Assembly (NCBI GenBank): GCA_963693365.1 | Contig: CAVNZM010000004.1 | Coordinates: 5,642,001 to 5,706,000, forward strand | Length of the DNA: 64,000 nt | Source of the DNA: Amoebidium appalachense | Taxonomy: Eukaryota > Ichthyosporea | Reading direction: 5' to 3' | Part shown: positions 62,276 through 64,000 of the stretch, piece after piece | Layout of the letters: each line of letters starts with the position of its first letter | How positions within the stretch are numbered: the stretch's first letter is position 1 | The notes under the pieces: generated by a model | The model's input: only the letters and a program-made list of their open reading frames with translations | What the model was told of the DNA's origin: nothing | Databases searched by the model: none | Program-made: the position numbers and the translations under genes

Positions 62276-62975
62276 AATATTTAGTTTGTAAACGTGTTTT
62301 CTTTGCAGGAGAATTAGATAGCCCCGTTGGAGTGAAATTGTGTGTTGCGAGTGTGCTGTAACCTTCGTGGTAGTATAATGTTGTAGGCCATGGTGTGTTT
62401 GATGTGTGTGCAAAGTTTCAGGCTGCTAGCATTTTTATTTAGGGAGCTGTAGCTGTTTTTATGTTCTGTGGGATATGCCATATGGATATATTGATGAGTT
62501 TGAGTTATATCTAGTCCGAAATGGGCGGCAATCGATTTGGTCTTTATGATCTAGGGGTTTTAGCCACTTGTGAAAATTTTTCATTGGTTGATGTGCAGCA
62601 AAAATTCCATTTTGGTAGATTTCATGGATTTGATAGGTTCTAAGTCATTTCTTCATATTTCCATGGAAATAGGCAAAAATGTGGGCCGCGGTCTATGATG
62701 AGCTTGCGCGGCCCCAGGGAGGTCAGTTGCGGCGCTACTGAGCCCGTTTAGGTCTCTTTAGGCCCAATCTTTTTTAGCTAAGTTTTTGCCCACCCACCAC
62801 ACCCTTTGCCTATTTAGGCACTAGGCTACGTTTTTTGAGCATGTTTCTTTATGACATTTGTCATTCTTTTCATTGCTCCTGTGGAGCACACCTGTGCCTG
62901 CTTGTGAGATTGATCCACAGGCACCGGCTCATGTATCCCCTTGCTGGGGCTGGTAAAGACGACGTTGGCATAAGA
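62276..62975 (+). repeat. R1 repeat, full copy inserted in gag of YR copy 3
   Basis: About 700 bp from TATTTAGTTTGTAAACGTG to GACGTTGGCATAAGA, opposite to the gag strand. Gag sequence lies on both sides. Confidence 0.8.
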
Positions 62976-63192
62976 ACCGACCATCTCAGGGTCATCAAAA
63001 GCCACCGAGCGCGCCTTGAGGGCTGAAACCACACTGTTGACGGTTTCTGCCGGCAGGCTGTTCCAGGGGAGGGCGTTGGACTGCAAAACGGCCAGACTTT
63101 TGAGACTTGCGTCGTCCGCATCGGTAGAGATCTCCAAAAGCTTCTCGAGGAGAGCGGCCCCCTTGGCGACCAGAGCAGGAGGAGGGGCCATT

Positions 63193-63436
63193 GCAATGCT
63201 CACAAACCAGACTAGAGCACGAAAACTTGAAAACGAAGACTGGAAAATGCAAAAACGTGGGAAAACCGACACCGCAAAAAACGTCCGAAAACCAGCGAAA
63301 ACGCAACGGCGCGCACGCAAAACTCTTACCAGATGCTGCCGAAGCTAAGCGCGCGCTCCTGGGCAAAAACAACTAGAGAAAAAACAAACAACAGCGCGAA
63401 AAACGGGGACTAGAGTTGCAAAAACTTAGCTAAAAA
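63193..63436 (-). other. Leader of YR copy 3
   Basis: Non-coding stretch upstream of the gag start, rich in TTTTCG and TTTTTGC on the sense strand. No TATA box was clear. Confidence 0.4.
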
Positions 63437-63633
63437 CAGGACGTGCCTTCAGGGCCTGCAGTTCACGCGCTCACGAAGTCGCTTACAAAAGAAAGGGCGG
63501 CTGTGATATTTAGTTTGTAAACGTGTTTTCTCCTGCAAAGAAAACACGTTTACAAACTAAATATCACAGCCGCCCTTTCTTTTGTAGGCGACTTCGTGAG
63601 CGCGTGAACTGCAGGCCCTGAAGGCACGTCCTG
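63437..63633. repeat. 95-bp inverted repeat with a 7-nt centre
   Basis: Arms 63437-63531 and 63539-63633 pair with one mismatch around CCTGCAA. The inner part of each arm is the first 26 nt or so of R1; the outer part is other sequence that also occurs in LTR-B at 41549-41582. Confidence 0.95.
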
Positions 63634-63639
63634 ACGCGA

Positions 63640-64000
63640 TGCCTTCCACCCACGCCCCACCCACAGCCAATTTACCCCAACAGCCCACACCTATGGGCCC
63701 CGAGCAGCCCGTGCCTTCAGCCCCCACAAGGCCCACCTATGCAGGCGTTGCCACCCACCGCCCCGACCCAGGCACGAGGGGGTCCCCCCCGCTGTTATTG
63801 AGGAGGGTAGACGGCTCACCAGCCGGGACATCGGCCCTGCTAGGGGTCTTGCCAACTACATCGCCCACTAGAAAGCCATGCGTCCCGTGCCCCAGCGCAG
63901 ATACCGTGCCCCACCCGTCACCACTAACCTACCCCCACAGCCTGGCGACAGACCGATTCCCACCCCACGCCACGTGCGCCTATACTTCCGCTGGCTTGCA
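63640..64000 (+). other. Open, proline-rich frame running off the window
   Basis: ATG at 63640 opens about 120 codons without a stop (MPSTHAPPTANLPQQPTP). After a C run at 63785-63791 another frame looks more protein-like (GRRLTSRDIGPARGLANY, then a stop), so a homopolymer frameshift is possible. No family recognised; ORF1 of a retroelement or a genuine gene are both open. Confidence 0.3.

Larger units (their letters stand above)
59204..63192 (-). pseudogene. YR (DIRS-like) retroelement copy 3: gag, RT, RNase H, tyrosine recombinase
   Basis: The most complete copy. Gag starts MAPPPALVAKG at 63192, is interrupted by an R1 element (62276-62975), and continues with a Ser-rich region to about 61500. 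RT follows in another frame (LYFGKSDMDNQFHRLL, YVDDCGW), then RNase H. The recombinase has GFECFFRVSELL, DTKTGPNQFVPI, LHRLRHGDAS and SLRRYVQAG, giving the R, HxxR and Y catalytic boxes. It is dead: a Trp codon is TGA at 60940-60938, a Glu codon is TAA near 60757, about 265 bp covering the RNase H end and recombinase start is missing at 60067, and the recombinase is frameshifted. Related elements include Volvox kangaroo and Dictyostelium DIRS-1. Confidence 0.85.

Noticed and set aside
62276-62975. R1 as a simple inverted terminal repeat of YR copy 3
   Set aside because: Gag sequence lies on both sides of this copy, so here R1 is an insertion rather than the element's end.

Overview
The window is nuclear DNA from a eukaryote that I cannot name. 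Genes have GT-AG introns, GC-rich exons and extremely repeat-rich non-coding DNA. The PurK-PurE fusion with a class I PurE half is the plant, algal and fungal type rather than the animal type, so a metazoan is unlikely. A GC-rich protist or alga fits best, but that is an inference.

Positions 1-37,750 are gene territory. I reconstructed seven protein genes, joining exons by hand with consistent splice phases: a TIM9-type mitochondrial chaperone (minus), an RCAN/calcipressin regulator of calcineurin (minus), a coactosin-like protein with two ADF-H domains (plus), a 136-residue coiled-coil protein I do not recognise (minus), RNA polymerase II subunit RPB4 (minus, intronless), an NDFIP/Bsd2-type adaptor for NEDD4-family ubiquitin ligases (minus), and phosphoribosylaminoimidazole carboxylase, the ADE2-type PurK-PurE fusion (plus). 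They are unrelated housekeeping and signalling genes, not a cluster. Introns and spacers hold poly-G/poly-C runs of 20-50 nt, GT/CA, GA/CT and GCGT arrays, and minisatellites with 25, 33 and 43 bp periods. One minisatellite repeats the 3' splice-acceptor sequence of the coactosin gene six times.

Positions 37,751-63,633 are a nest of retroelements with almost no mononucleotide runs. The oldest layer is at least four damaged copies of a tyrosine-recombinase (DIRS-like) retrotransposon with Gag, RT, RNase H and recombinase. A repeat family of 500-700 bp, called R1 here, lies beside and inside these copies. Two LTR elements have inserted 82 bp apart in one copy. LTR-B (40,217-43,770) is non-autonomous with apparently identical 480 bp LTRs and a GTGAC target duplication. 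LTR-A (43,853-51,704) is an intact chromodomain-bearing Ty3/gypsy element with 777 bp LTRs that differ at one site by eye, and a CAGGG target duplication. The uninterrupted target sites of both survive in another copy near 60.73-60.84 kb. In LTR-A, gag and pol share a frame and are separated by one UGA followed by CGG, which suggests expression by stop-codon readthrough.

Positions 63,437-63,633 form a near-perfect 95 bp inverted repeat. The window ends in a proline-rich reading frame that runs off the edge.
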